NCBI RefSeq assembly: GCF_023701695.1
Contig: NZ_JAJOZC010000001.1
Coordinates: 4,401,894-4,465,893, forward strand
Reading direction: 5' to 3'
Length of the DNA stretch: 64,000 nt
Source of the DNA: Streptomyces sp. RKAG290
GTDB lineage: Bacteria; Actinomycetota; Actinomycetes; Streptomycetales; Streptomycetaceae
Each line of letters starts with the position of its first letter. The first letter of the stretch is position 1. A program made the position numbers and the translations under genes. The notes under the pieces were generated by a model. That model saw only the letters and a program-made list of their open reading frames with translations, made no database searches and was not told where the DNA came from. Below are positions 1 to 10,131 of this stretch, in pieces.

Positions 1-141
1 GACGCTCACCCCCGCGAGCTGTGCGACCTCCTCGCGGCGCAGGCCGGGTACCCGCCTGCGGCCGTAGGAGTTCAGCCCGACGTCCTCGGGCTGAATGCGG
101 GCACGTCGTGAGCGGAGGAAGTCTCCGAGGTCGCCGTCCAT
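1..141 (-). CDS. XRE-family transcriptional regulator, N-terminus only (runs off the window)
   Basis: Reading leftward from the ATG at 141, the first 47 codons encode an N-terminus containing FLRSRRARIQPEDVGL, then GRRRVPGLRREEVAQLAGVS. This is the start of the HTH_31/XRE regulators that carry a C-terminal MmyB-like ligand-binding domain; in that family R-V-P-G-L-R-R-E-E-V-A lies across the first helices of the HTH. The rest lies outside the window. The gene diverges from the short-chain dehydrogenase at 291 with about 150 bases between them. Such regulators often control the divergent oxidoreductase, which is inferred here. Confidence 0.85.
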   Translation of the reverse strand, partial: MDGDLGDFLRSRRARIQPEDVGLNSYGRRRVPGLRREEVAQLAGVSV

Positions 142-290
142 GCCGCCGATCGTAGAAGACCGGGCCGCCGCCCAGCCTGGTACTGCCGGACCCAGGAAAG
201 ACGCATCCCTGGGTAGCCGCCCCGCACTGCCGCAGAGTTGGGCCCAGGCCGGGGAGACGCCCCGGCCCCACAGCACAAGGGAGTACGGAC

Positions 291-1052
291 ATGTCGTACG
301 GGACGCTCGCAGGCCGCACCGCCGTCATCACCGGAGCCGCCAGCGGCATGGGGAACGCGACCGCCCGGCTGCTCGCCGCGCAGGGGGTCTCGGTGGCGCT
401 GCTGGCCCGCCGCGCGGAGCGGCTGGACGAGCTGGCCGCCAAGATCGGCGCCGACGGCGGCCGGGCGCTCGCCGTCGTCACCGACGTCACCGACCAGGCG
501 TCCGTGGACGCCGCCGCCGAGCGGGTGCACGCCGAGTTCGGCCGGGTGGACCTGGTGGTCAACGCGGCCGGGGTGATGCTGCCGAACCCGGTGGACGAGG
601 GCCGCACCGACGAGTGGCAGCGGATGCTGGACACCAACGTGGCGGGCGCCCTGCGCATCATCCGGGCCTTCACCGCCGACCTGGTGGCCGCGGCGGCCGA
701 GGGCCGCACCGCCGACTTGGTCAACATCTCCTCGATCGGGGCGCACGTCACGTTCCCCAACTACGCGGTGTACGGCGCGACGAAGGCCGCGCTCACCTAT
801 CTCTCGGCCTCGCTGCGCACCGAACTCGGGCCGCGCGACGTCCGCGTCACGAACATCGAGCCCGGCCTCACCGACTCCGAACTGGCCGGACACGTCGACA
901 ACGCGGAACTCAGCGGCCAGCTCGACGGCATGTTCGACGCGCTCGGCGGGCTGTCCAGCGACGAGATCGCCGACCTGATCGCCTACACGACCAGCCGGGC
1001 ACGCCACATCAACCTGCGCCAGCTGGTCGTCCTGCCGACCCGTCAGGCGTGA
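291..1052 (+). CDS. SDR family NAD(P)-dependent oxidoreductase
   Basis: The product (253 aa) is a classical short-chain dehydrogenase. It has the Rossmann cofactor loop TGAASGMG at residues 14-21, the structural NAAG at 91-94, catalytic Ser around 147-148 (NISS) and the Y161-x-x-x-K165 pair (YGATK). Length is typical. No Arg follows the glycine motif, so cofactor choice is unclear. The ATG at 291 follows the purine-rich AAGGGAG. It is divergent from an XRE regulator that probably controls it. The substrate cannot be told from sequence; members act on alcohols, ketones or sugars in the cytoplasm. Confidence 0.9.
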   Translation: MSYGTLAGRTAVITGAASGMGNATARLLAAQGVSVALLARRAERLDELAAKIGADGGRALAVVTDVTDQASVDAAAERVHAEFGRVDLVVNAAGVMLPNPVDEGRTDEWQRMLDTNVAGALRIIRAFTADLVAAAAEGRTADLVNISSIGAHVTFPNYAVYGATKAALTYLSASLRTELGPRDVRVTNIEPGLTDSELAGHVDNAELSGQLDGMFDALGGLSSDEIADLIAYTTSRARHINLRQLVVLPTRQA

Positions 1053-1067
1053 GACCCGTCGGGCCGC

Positions 1068-1492
1068 TCAGTCCTCCCAGTCGGGCTTCGGCCGCTCGGC
1101 CTCCCGGCGCCGGAACAGCCTCCTGCCGCCGGTCGCCTGGAAGGCGTTGACGCCGACGATGCCGAGCCAGGCCACGACCAGCCCCTGGATGCCCGCGTTG
1201 GCGACGCCGATGGCGGACAGCGGGATGGCCAGGACCAGCGTGATGATCGCGAATCCGTAGCGCTCACCGAAATGCCCCATCGGCGGCTCCGGGGTACGCG
1301 CCCCCGGGCGACGACGATCTGCTGCTCCGCGAGATGACGCCTGACCCGCCGGTCGAGCGTCCCGTCGAGCCGCTGCTCGACCTTCTCCAGAAACGACTCG
1401 ACGAGCGCGGACTCGTAGTCGGCCCCCAGCTCGCTGCGGGCCTGCAGGGTGGCCTTGAGCTCCTTGTTGAGCTCGGTGTCGGGTGCGTCCAT
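1068..1492 (-). CDS. Small membrane protein, frameshifted as sequenced
   Basis: The N-terminal half (ATG at 1492) is a charged helical segment (MDAPDTELNKELKA...). The C-terminal half, in another frame, has two hydrophobic stretches (GFAIITLVLAIPLSAIGVA and GLVVAWLGIVGVNAF) and a charged tail ending PKPDWED. Adding one G to the coding-strand G5 run (C5 at 1301-1305) joins them through RGARTPEPPMGHFGERYG into one 141-residue protein with a cytoplasmic N-terminus and two transmembrane helices. I read this as one gene with a homopolymer error. Function is unknown; similar proteins are common in Streptomyces. Confidence 0.75.
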
Positions 1493-1748
1493 GGTCCTAC
1501 GGTACGAAGCCGGGGCGGCAGGGTCAGTGGGGCTAACCCCCCTGTTTTCCCGGTGGGTGGGCGCCGGGGTGCGGCGACACGCCTCCTGACGGCAGGACCG
1601 GACGAGTTCGACGCGTTCTGTGCGGCGACCGCCAAGCGCCTGGCGGGACCCGCCCAGCGGATCTGCATATGGACATGCAGGTCCCTTGCTGGCTGAATGG
1701 ATCTGTCGGAGCCGGATCGCGGCGCGACGGATCTACCGAGGGGACAGG

Positions 1749-2594
1749 ATGAGCGGGAGCAGCCCGACCGCGAGGTTGCAGCAGCTGTTCGAGGGGCGCA
1801 GGCTCACGCCCACCCAGCGGCGCATCGCGCACTCGATGGTGCGCCGGGCCGGTGAGGCACCGTTCCTGTCCAGCGTCGAGCTGGCCGAACTGGCCGGGGT
1901 CAGCCAGCCCTCCGTGACCCGGTTCGCCGTCGCGCTCGGCTTCGACGGCTATCCCGCGCTGCGCCGGCACCTGCGCGAGGTCACCCCGGCCGGACCCGTC
2001 GCGGGCGGCGGCGAGGACACGTACAACGAGTACCAGCAGGCGGTGCACGCCGAGATCGAGAACCTGCGCCACCTCGCCGAGCTGCTCGCCGACGCGGGAC
2101 CGGTCGAGCGGGCCGGACGGCTGCTCGCCGCCTCGCGGCCGCTGCTCGTGCTCGGGCTGCGCGCCGCCTCCTCGCAGGCCCGCGGGTTCGGATACTTCGC
2201 CGCCAAGGTGCACCCCGACGTCCGGGTGCTCGACGAGGGCGGCAGCATGCTGCACGACCGGATCGACGCCGCCCGGCGGGCCGGGGCCAGTGCGCTGATC
2301 TGCTTCGCGTTGCCGCGCCACCCCCGGGAGGTCGTGGACGCCCTCGCGTACGCACAGGAGCAGGGACTGTCCGTGGTGTCGGTCGCCGACTCGGCCTTCG
2401 CCCCGGTGGCGGCCCACAGCGACCTGCTGATCCCGGCCGCCGTCGGGACCGGGCTCGCCTTCGACACGGCGTGCGCGCCGATGCTGCTCGGGCGGGTCCT
2501 GCTGGAGGCCATGTGCGACGACCTGCCCGACGCGCAGGCGCGGCTGGAGGAGTTCGACGCGAAGGCGGCGGCGCGGGGTCTGTTCATCGAGTGA
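1749..2594 (+). CDS. MurR/RpiR-family transcriptional regulator
   Basis: The 281-aa product has an N-terminal HTH_6 domain (about 10-85, with LAELAGVSQPSVTRFAVALG as recognition region) and a C-terminal SIS sugar-phosphate isomerase-like domain (about 115-250, LLVLGLRAASSQARGFGYF). RpiR proteins bind phosphosugars or other metabolites through SIS and repress or activate nearby operons. I chose the ATG at 1749 because GAGGGGACAGG precedes it and the product then starts just before the HTH; the frame is open further upstream. Its target is not evident. The hut operon 3 kb downstream is a candidate, with the unrelated roadblock operon lying between. Confidence 0.88.
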   Translation: MSGSSPTARLQQLFEGRRLTPTQRRIAHSMVRRAGEAPFLSSVELAELAGVSQPSVTRFAVALGFDGYPALRRHLREVTPAGPVAGGGEDTYNEYQQAVHAEIENLRHLAELLADAGPVERAGRLLAASRPLLVLGLRAASSQARGFGYFAAKVHPDVRVLDEGGSMLHDRIDAARRAGASALICFALPRHPREVVDALAYAQEQGLSVVSVADSAFAPVAAHSDLLIPAAVGTGLAFDTACAPMLLGRVLLEAMCDDLPDAQARLEEFDAKAAARGLFIE

Positions 2595-3287
2595 GCGGTG
2601 CGTTCGCCCCGTGCGGGGGGCGGTTCCGTGAGCTTGCCCGGTCCCGGGCTGGGGGTTTTGTCCTCAATCGCCGGACGGGCTTGAGTGGTGCGGGTGCCCC
2701 GTGGGGGGTGCGCTGTGTTCGGTGGGTGGTGGTCCGGTGCCCCTCCGGGGCGTCTCCTCAAACGACGAACGTTCCGCGGGTACGCGAGGGGCCCGGGTAT
2801 CTGTTCGTCGTCCTGCGGGGACTCCCCTGCACGGCCCCGGACCGGTCCGTCCCGCGTCTGCGACGGTCATGGGGGCCGGTGTGCAGACGCGACCGATGCA
2901 GGGGGTGGGGACGTGCAGGGGAGTCCCCGCAGGAAATGGCGTAGGACCCGGGTCCCTCGCGGACCCGGGTGAACACGCCATTTCTGAGGAGACGCCCCGG
3001 AGGGGCACCACCCCCACCCACCGGGCAGAGCGCACCCCCCACCTCGGGGCCCCGGAACCCCACGGGGTGACCCGCGCATCTCAAGCCCGTCCGGCGATTG
3101 AGGACGGAACCCCGAACCAAGGGCCCCGCACCCCGCGGGGTGACCCGCGCATCTCAAGCCCGTCCGGCGATTGAGGACGGAACCCCGAACCAAGGGGACC
3201 CGCACCCCGCGGGGTGACCCGCGCATCTCAAGCCCGTCCGGCGATTGAGGACGGAACCCCGAACCAGACGAAGACTCGGCCCAGGCG
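2595..3287. repeat. Gene-free intergenic block of inverted and direct repeats
   Basis: No gene is supported in these 693 bases. A copy of the dispersed element (TCCTCAATCGCCGGACGGGC) lies at 2661-2680 in inverted orientation. An imperfect inverted repeat of about 140 bases per arm follows: the left arm near 2736-2870 carries TGCCCCTCCGGGGCGTCTCC and TGCGGGGACTCCCCTGCAC, and their reverse complements recur at about 2910-3012. Three 73-74 base direct repeats then begin at 3071, 3144 and 3218, each containing TCAAGCCCGTCCGGCGATTG. The block could form a very large cruciform and would terminate transcription from both flanking genes. Confidence 0.85.
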
Positions 3288-3662
3288 TCAGAGCTCCAGC
3301 TCGGCTTCGATCCTCTTCAGCTGGTGGCGGGCCATGGCCAGGTTGGCGCGGCCGGAATCCAGGACCAGGTAGAGGAACAGGCCGTTGTTCCCACGGGTCT
3401 TGAGCAGCCGGATCAGGTGGTACTGGGTGCCCAGGGTAATCAGGATGTCCTCGATCTCGTCCTGGATGCCGAGGTGTTCCATGGTGCGGAGCTTGGCCCG
3501 TACGACGTCGGTGTTGCCCGCCGCCGCGACCTCCAGGTTGAATTCCTTGCCGCCCCCGAGGGTGCCCAGGGCCATGCCGCTCGTGTAGTCGACGAGGGCG
3601 ACACCGGTGGTGCCCTCGATGGACGACATCGCTTCCTTCAGTGACGCTTCGGTGTTCGCCAT
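3288..3662 (-). CDS. Roadblock/LC7 domain protein (fourth gene of the roadblock operon)
   Basis: The 124-aa product is a single roadblock/LC7 fold: GTTGVALVDYTSGMALG at the first strands, a central helix and a C-terminal helix rich in Arg/Lys/Glu. Roadblock proteins dimerise and regulate small Ras-like GTPases or serve as scaffolds (MglB, and CvnB of Streptomyces conservons). It resembles the 5081-5494 product, including the closing segment (GRANLAMARHQLKRIEAELEL here, EGNLALARIRLGEMAERL there), so they look like paralogues flanking the cluster. No GTPase gene is adjacent. About 120 bases separate it from the upstream gene, so it may have its own promoter. Confidence 0.85.
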   Translation of the reverse strand: MANTEASLKEAMSSIEGTTGVALVDYTSGMALGTLGGGKEFNLEVAAAGNTDVVRAKLRTMEHLGIQDEIEDILITLGTQYHLIRLLKTRGNNGLFLYLVLDSGRANLAMARHQLKRIEAELEL

Positions 3663-3783
3663 GAGTGCTCGATTCCTTTCCCTGACCGGCCGTGCTGACC
3701 GGTCGTTCCGTTTCTGGTGTGCTGAGCTGTTCCGTGGTGCGGGCGGCGGCCGGCAGTGCTGCGGGGGGTGCCGTCCGCCGGTG

Positions 3784-4254
3784 TCAGGTCGGTCGGTGGG
3801 GCAGGGCGCCCGGTTGCTGCGGTGGGCGTGGCTCGGGGCTCCGCTGGCCGGGCGGGGGCTGCGGGGTGCGCTCCAGTGCGGCGTCGACCAGCTCGCCGAT
3901 CCGGGTGCCGGCCCGGCGGCCCTCCAGATGGAGCCGGCCGACGTTGATCCGGTCCTCGGCCAGCAGGGTCAGCACGGCCGACGAGCCGGCGGCGTACGTG
4001 GCGATGTAGCCCGTCTCGCCGCGCACGAGGAGTTCGCGGAAGCCGCCCCGGCCGGTCGCTTCCGTCATCCGGATCGAGACGCCGAGCGCGGCCGCGGTCA
4101 GTGCGGCGACCCCCTCCGCCTCCACCCCCGGGGTGTCATGGGCGAGGACGAGGCCGTCGGTGCTGGCCGCCAGGGCGCCGAGGAGGAGCGGCACCCGGGC
4201 CCGCAGCCGCTGGAGTTCGGCCAGGACGTCCTGGACTTCGGCCTCGGGCACCAT
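3784..4254 (-). CDS. Roadblock/LC7 domain protein (third gene)
   Basis: The 156-aa product starts MVPEAEVQDVLAELQRLRAR and contains the roadblock signature region VPLLLGALAASTDGLVLAHD followed by alternating helices and strands; the last 25 residues are Pro/Arg-rich. I chose ATG at 4254 because GGGAGGAGACAGCTG lies directly upstream. A GTG at 4296 overlaps the preceding stop as GTGA and would add 14 residues; it is a weaker site but would imply tight coupling. It probably hetero- or homodimerises with the other roadblock proteins of the operon. Confidence 0.82.
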   Translation of the reverse strand: MVPEAEVQDVLAELQRLRARVPLLLGALAASTDGLVLAHDTPGVEAEGVAALTAAALGVSIRMTEATGRGGFRELLVRGETGYIATYAAGSSAVLTLLAEDRINVGRLHLEGRRAGTRIGELVDAALERTPQPPPGQRSPEPRPPQQPGALPHRPT

Positions 4255-4292
4255 CAGCTGTCTCCTCCCGGCACGCTGTCTGAGCGCGCGTA

Positions 4293-5084
4293 TCACAGGG
4301 CCTCCAATGCGTCTCGGAGCCGGCGCAACAGGGCGACGTCGGGGTCGGCCGTGACCTCGGGCAGCGCGATCCGGGCGGCCGCGGAGGCGGCGGGGCCGGT
4401 CGGCTGCCGGACCGCTTCCACCAGCCCGGCGGCCGCCAGCCGCCGCAGGTCGACCAGGGTGTGGAACGCCGACCTGCCCAGCTCCTGGGCGATGCCGGTC
4501 GCGGTACGCACCCCGTCCACGCAGTCCAGGACGCGGCGTTGGCGCGGTGGGACGGGGGAGTCGACGGGGCGGCCGGTCCGGACGAGCGGGGCGCTGTCGG
4601 TCACCGCCTCCGGCCAGATCCGGTCCAGCAGTTCCCGGCGCCGGAGCGTCTCGCGCTGCACGGCATCGACGGGGACGGGGCGGACCGGGCCTATCCAGTG
4701 GGCGACCCCGTACCGGAAGCGGGCCGGGGTGCGGGTCGGGGCGAGGGCGAAGAACGCCGCGTCGTACAACGCCCCCAGGTGGCACAGCTCCAGCGCGCCG
4801 CCCGGCACCCGCCCGCTGTCCACGAGGTAGCGGCCGACCCGCTGTCCGGCACCGGCCTGGGCGACCGCGTCCCACCAGCCCTCGCGGTGCAGTGCGCCGC
4901 CCCGGGTGAGCAGGACGTCGATACCGGGCGTGGCCGGGCTCTCGGCGTGCACCACCTTGCCGTCGGCGAGGTAGAGGGTGCCGCGGTCGCGCATCAGGGC
5001 GCCGGTGGCCCGTTCGGCTGCGAGGCGCTGGAGCATGGGCGAGAGTACGGGGACGGGGGCGGGTGCGGGGGCGGTCGTTCTCAT
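4293..5084 (-). CDS. DUF4388-like protein with winged-helix-like C-terminus
   Basis: The 263-aa product has an N-terminal segment (about 17-110) with ATGALMRDRGTLYLADGKVV, resembling DUF4388/PATAN-type modules found with roadblock and response-regulator proteins. A C-terminal region (about 180-235, VLDCVDGVRTATGIAQELG then LVDLRRLAAAGLVEAV) looks like a winged helix-turn-helix. Such proteins couple two-component or GTPase signals to other outputs; this is family knowledge and the match is by eye. Its ATG at 5084 overlaps the upstream stop as ATGA, so it is translationally coupled to the 5081-5494 roadblock gene. Confidence 0.6.
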   Translation of the reverse strand: MRTTAPAPAPVPVLSPMLQRLAAERATGALMRDRGTLYLADGKVVHAESPATPGIDVLLTRGGALHREGWWDAVAQAGAGQRVGRYLVDSGRVPGGALELCHLGALYDAAFFALAPTRTPARFRYGVAHWIGPVRPVPVDAVQRETLRRRELLDRIWPEAVTDSAPLVRTGRPVDSPVPPRQRRVLDCVDGVRTATGIAQELGRSAFHTLVDLRRLAAAGLVEAVRQPTGPAASAAARIALPEVTADPDVALLRRLRDALEAL

Positions 5085-5494
5085 GCCAGGACCAGCCGCT
5101 CGGCCATCTCGCCCAGCCGTATCCGGGCCAGGGCCAGATTGCCCTCCGCGCGGTCCAGCCAGAGGTGGAGGAAGACGCTGCTGTCGAAGGCCGTCTCGAC
5201 GAACCGGAGGATGTGGTACCCGGCGCGGGTGGTGACGATGACATCCTCGACCGGGGGCGCCGTCCCCGCGCTGCCGGGCGTGGCCGGTGCTTCGGGTGGG
5301 CCGAGCGCGAAGGCGGGCTGCTCGGCCGCCATCCGTGCCACCTCGGCCGTCTCGGCCGCGGTGGCCTCGTGATCACCGTTGGGCGAGTCGCCGATGGTGC
5401 CGAGAGCGAGACCGCTCGTCCAGTCGACCACGGCGGCGCCACGGGCACCGGGCAGTCTCATGACGTCGAGCAGGCATTCGTCGATTCCGGGCAC
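5081..5494 (-). CDS. Roadblock/LC7 domain protein (first gene of the operon)
   Basis: The 137-aa product has the roadblock fold (ARGAAVVDWTSGLALGTIGD at about 18-37) with an Ala/Pro-rich insertion in the middle absent from its paralogue at 3288-3662. Translation starts at GTG 5494 with GGAGGGGA about 7 bases upstream. It leads an operon of three roadblock proteins plus one DUF4388-like protein. No histidine kinase, DUF742 protein or Ras-like GTPase is nearby, so this is not a canonical conservon. Confidence 0.83.
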   Translation of the reverse strand: MPGIDECLLDVMRLPGARGAAVVDWTSGLALGTIGDSPNGDHEATAAETAEVARMAAEQPAFALGPPEAPATPGSAGTAPPVEDVIVTTRAGYHILRFVETAFDSSVFLHLWLDRAEGNLALARIRLGEMAERLVLA

Positions 5495-5569
5495 GCGGAC
5501 TCCCCTCCGACGCTGCGTGCGGCTGTGACCACGAGGTTACGCAACGTGCTTGCACCAGGTGGAGGTTTT

Positions 5570-5611
5570 GGCATTTTCCACAGGTACATGCAGGCGATGG
5601 CGGAAAATGCC
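5570..5611. promoter_or_regulatory. 10-base inverted repeat between divergent genes
   Basis: GGCATTTTCC (5570-5579) and GGAAAATGCC (5602-5611) form a perfect inverted repeat with a 22-base spacer. It lies between the divergent roadblock and hut operons in unusually A/T-rich sequence. It could be an operator for either operon or a loop-forming pair; no protein is assigned. Confidence 0.45.
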
Positions 5612-5705
5612 CCGCCGGAGGCCGATGGGCGTGGCCCGCAGGCCCGCCCGCGCCCCTTCGCCCGGCCGCTCGGGCCCCCTTCGTGCCGACTCCCTCCCCA
5701 CCCTG

Positions 5706-5752
5706 TTGACTGGAGCTATTCAGTCAATCAAGATGTGAATAGAAAATTCACA
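5706..5752 (+). promoter_or_regulatory. Two palindromic operator-like sites upstream of hutU
   Basis: TTGACTG-N8-CAGTCAA occupies 5706-5727 and TGTGAAT-N5-ATTCACA occupies 5734-5752; both are perfect 7-base inverted repeats. They sit in a low-G+C patch 20-66 bases before the hutU start and just before its ribosome site (GAGGAGG). TTGACT could also serve as a -35 element. They are plausible binding sites for the histidine-utilisation regulator. Confidence 0.6.
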
Positions 5753-5771
5753 GTCGCGAGGAGGCATTGCC

Positions 5772-7427
<1,656 letters not shown>

Positions 7428-7431
<4 letters not shown>

Positions 7432-8693
7432 CGTCGCCGACCGGGTCGCCGGCCGGCGGCCCGCAGCCTTCCTTCCAGGCCATGTGGCGGGAGCTCGCTC
7501 CCATCGGGCGTCATCCGGAGAGCGGCGGGTACCGGCGTCACGCCTGGACCGCCGCCGACGCGGACTGCCGTGCGTGGTTCCGAGCGCAGGCCGAGTCGCG
7601 CGGGCTGACCCTGGAGCTCGACCGCAACGGCAACCAGTGGGCCTGGCTCGGCGACCCGCTGGCCGGGGACGCGGTCGTCACCGGTTCGCACCTCGACTCG
7701 GTGCCGGACGGCGGCGCCTTCGACGGGCCGCTCGGCGTCGTCTCCTCCTTCGCCGCCCTCGATGAACTCCGCCGCAGGGGAGTGGAGTTCACCAGGCCGC
7801 TGGCCATCACCAACTTCGGCGACGAGGAGGGCGCCCGCTTCGGCCTCGCCTGCGTCGGCTCCCGGCTCGCCGCCGGCCAGCTGACGGTCGAGGCCGCACA
7901 CCGGCTGCGGGACGGCGAGGGCATCACGCTCCCGCAGGCCATGGAGGCGGCCGGGCACGACCCGGACACCCTCGGCCCGGACCCCGAACGGCTTGCCCGT
8001 ATCGGCGCGTTCGTCGAGCTGCACGTCGAACAGGGCCGCGCCCTCGACCTCAGCGGCGACCCGGTCGGCATCGCCTCCGCGATCTGGCCGCACGGCCGCT
8101 GGCGGTTCGACTTCCGCGGCGAGGCCAACCACGCGGGCACCACCCGCCTCGCCGACCGGCGCGACCCGATGCTCACGTACGCCGAGACCGTGCTGGCCGC
8201 ACGGCGGGAGGCGGAACTGGCCGGCGCACTGGCCACCTTCGGCAAGATTGCCGTCGAGCCGAACGGCGTCAACGCCATCCCCTCCCTGGTACGCGGCTGG
8301 CTCGACTCCCGGGCCGCCGACCAGGACACCCTGGACACCGTCGTCACCGGCATCGAGCACGCCGCCCGGGAACACGCCCGGCGGGCCGGGATCGATCTCG
8401 AAGTCGTACGGGAGTCCTTCACGCCCGTCGTGGAGTTCCAGCACGCCCTGCGCGACGAGCTGGGCACGATCCTGAAGGGCGCCACCCGTGGCACCGGCCG
8501 CGCCGTCCCCGTGCTCGGCACCGGAGCGGGCCACGACGCGGGTATTTTGTCCGCTTCGGCCCCTACCGCCATGCTGTTCGTACGGAACCCCACCGGGATC
8601 TCGCACTCGCCGGCCGAACACGCCGCCGAGGACGACTGCGTGGCCGGGGTGATCGCACTCGCCGACGTACTGGAAGGTCTCGCGTGCCGCTGA
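7428..8693 (+). CDS. M20-family Zn-dependent amidohydrolase (allantoate amidohydrolase-like) in the hut operon
   Basis: The 421-aa protein is of the AllC/hydantoinase (M20) type. Metal ligands are visible in GSHLDSVPDGGAFDGPLG (H88, D99), the catalytic acidic pair in DEEGARFG (E133/E134), and further His ligands downstream. Annotations usually say allantoate amidohydrolase or N-carbamoyl amino acid hydrolase. Here it sits between hutU and hutF, the place where an N-formylglutamate deformylase would complete the pathway, so it may hydrolyse N-formyl-glutamate; this is inference. GTG at 7428 overlaps the repaired hutU stop as GTGA and its own stop overlaps the hutF start. Confidence 0.88.
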
Positions 8694-10069
8694 CAACGGA
8701 GCCGACGGGCAAGCCCCCCGCCGTGACGTACTGGCTCTCCCATGCCTGGCTCGGCACCCATGTCGAGCCGGGCGTGGTCCTGGAGGTGTCCGGAGGGCTG
8801 ATCGCCGGGGTGCGGACCGGCGTCGACTCGCCACCGCCCGGCGCGACCGTGCTGCGCGGGCTCACGCTGCCCGGCCTCGCCAACGCCCACTCGCACGCCT
8901 TCCACCGGGCCCTGCGCTCCACCGTCCAGGTCGGCTCCGGCACCTTCTGGACCTGGCGCGAGACGATGTACCAGGTCGCGTCCCGGCTCACCCCGGACAC
9001 CTACTACGACCTGGCCCGCGCGGTGTACGCCGAGATGGCGCTGGCCGGCATCACCGCGGTCGGCGAATTCCACTACCTGCACCACGCGCCGGGCGGCACC
9101 CCCTACAGCAACCCGAACGCGATGGGTGAGGCTCTGATCGCGGCCGCGCGCGAGGCCGGCATCCGGATCACGCTGCTGGACACCGCCTATCTCGCCGCCG
9201 GATTCGGCCGACGGCCCTCCCAGCACCAGCAGCCCGACCGGCACCAGCTGCGCTTCTCCGACACCACCGCCGACGCCTGGGCCGAACGCGCCTCCCTCCT
9301 CAAGGGCGACGAACACGCCCTGATCGGCGCCGCCGTCCACTCGGTCCGTGCCGTACCCGCCGACCAGCTCGCCACGGTCGCCGAATGGGCCGAGGCGCGG
9401 CAGGCGCCGCTCCACGTCCACCTCTCCGAGCAGACCGCGGAGAACGACGCCTGCCTCGCCACCCACGGCTGCACCCCCACCCGGCTCCTCGCCGACCACG
9501 GGGTCCTCGGCCCGCGCACCACCGGCGTGCACAACACCCACCTCACCGACGAGGACATCGCGCTCATCGGCTCCTCGGCCACCGGCACCTGCATGTGCCC
9601 GACCACCGAACGCGATCTCGCCGACGGCATCGGCCCCGCGGTCGCCCTCCAGCGCGCCGGCTCCCCGCTCTCGCTGGGCAGCGACAGCCACGCCGTGATC
9701 GACCTCTTCGAAGAAGCCCGCGCGATGGAGCTCAACGAGCGCCTGCGCACCCGGACCCGCGGGCACTGGACGGCGGCCGCACTGCTGCGCGCCGCCTCCG
9801 CCGACGGCCACGCCGCGCTCGGCCGGCCCGACGCGGGCATCCTCGAACCGGGCGCGCCCGCCGACCTGGTGACGATCGCCCTGGACTCCGTCAGAACAGC
9901 GGGGCCGGTACCCCGGCTGGCTGCCGAAACAGCCGTATTCGCCGCCTCCGCAGCCGATGTGCGCCACACGGTGGTCGCCGGCCGGCACATCGTGCGAGAC
10001 GGACAGCACGCACTGGTCGCCGACGTCCCCGCAGCGCTCGCGAAGGCCATCGCCGCCCTGCACCACTGA
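8684..10069 (+). CDS. hutF: Formimidoylglutamate deiminase
   Basis: HutF deiminates N-formimino-L-glutamate to N-formyl-L-glutamate and ammonia. The 461-aa protein is an amidohydrolase-superfamily enzyme: metal-binding HxH at H69/H71 (NAHSHAFHRAL), a later HVHLSEQ segment and SLGSDSHA near residue 330. The segment SGTFWTWRETMY is characteristic of this family. GTG at 8684 overlaps the preceding gene's 3' end by 10 bases, indicating coupled translation. Together with hutU and hutI it defines the HutF branch of histidine degradation. Confidence 0.92.
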   Translation: MPLTTEPTGKPPAVTYWLSHAWLGTHVEPGVVLEVSGGLIAGVRTGVDSPPPGATVLRGLTLPGLANAHSHAFHRALRSTVQVGSGTFWTWRETMYQVASRLTPDTYYDLARAVYAEMALAGITAVGEFHYLHHAPGGTPYSNPNAMGEALIAAAREAGIRITLLDTAYLAAGFGRRPSQHQQPDRHQLRFSDTTADAWAERASLLKGDEHALIGAAVHSVRAVPADQLATVAEWAEARQAPLHVHLSEQTAENDACLATHGCTPTRLLADHGVLGPRTTGVHNTHLTDEDIALIGSSATGTCMCPTTERDLADGIGPAVALQRAGSPLSLGSDSHAVIDLFEEARAMELNERLRTRTRGHWTAAALLRAASADGHAALGRPDAGILEPGAPADLVTIALDSVRTAGPVPRLAAETAVFAASAADVRHTVVAGRHIVRDGQHALVADVPAALAKAIAALHH

Positions 10070-10131
10070 GCGCTCTTGAGGGGCCGGTCAGCCCCGCGCC
10101 CCCGCCGACACGCAAGGAGAGCAGCCCCCCG

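Noticed and set aside
1068..1280. An independent 70-aa membrane protein starting MGHFGERYG
   Set aside because: The preceding frame supplies a natural N-terminus once one G is added, so I treat both as one gene.
3071..3267. CRISPR-like array of 73-74 base repeats
   Set aside because: The repeat covers the whole unit with no unique spacers, and no cas genes are present.
3607..4830. A 407-codon plus-strand frame over the roadblock operon
   Set aside because: Low-complexity Arg/Gly/Ala composition and opposite to three recognisable genes; antisense artefact.
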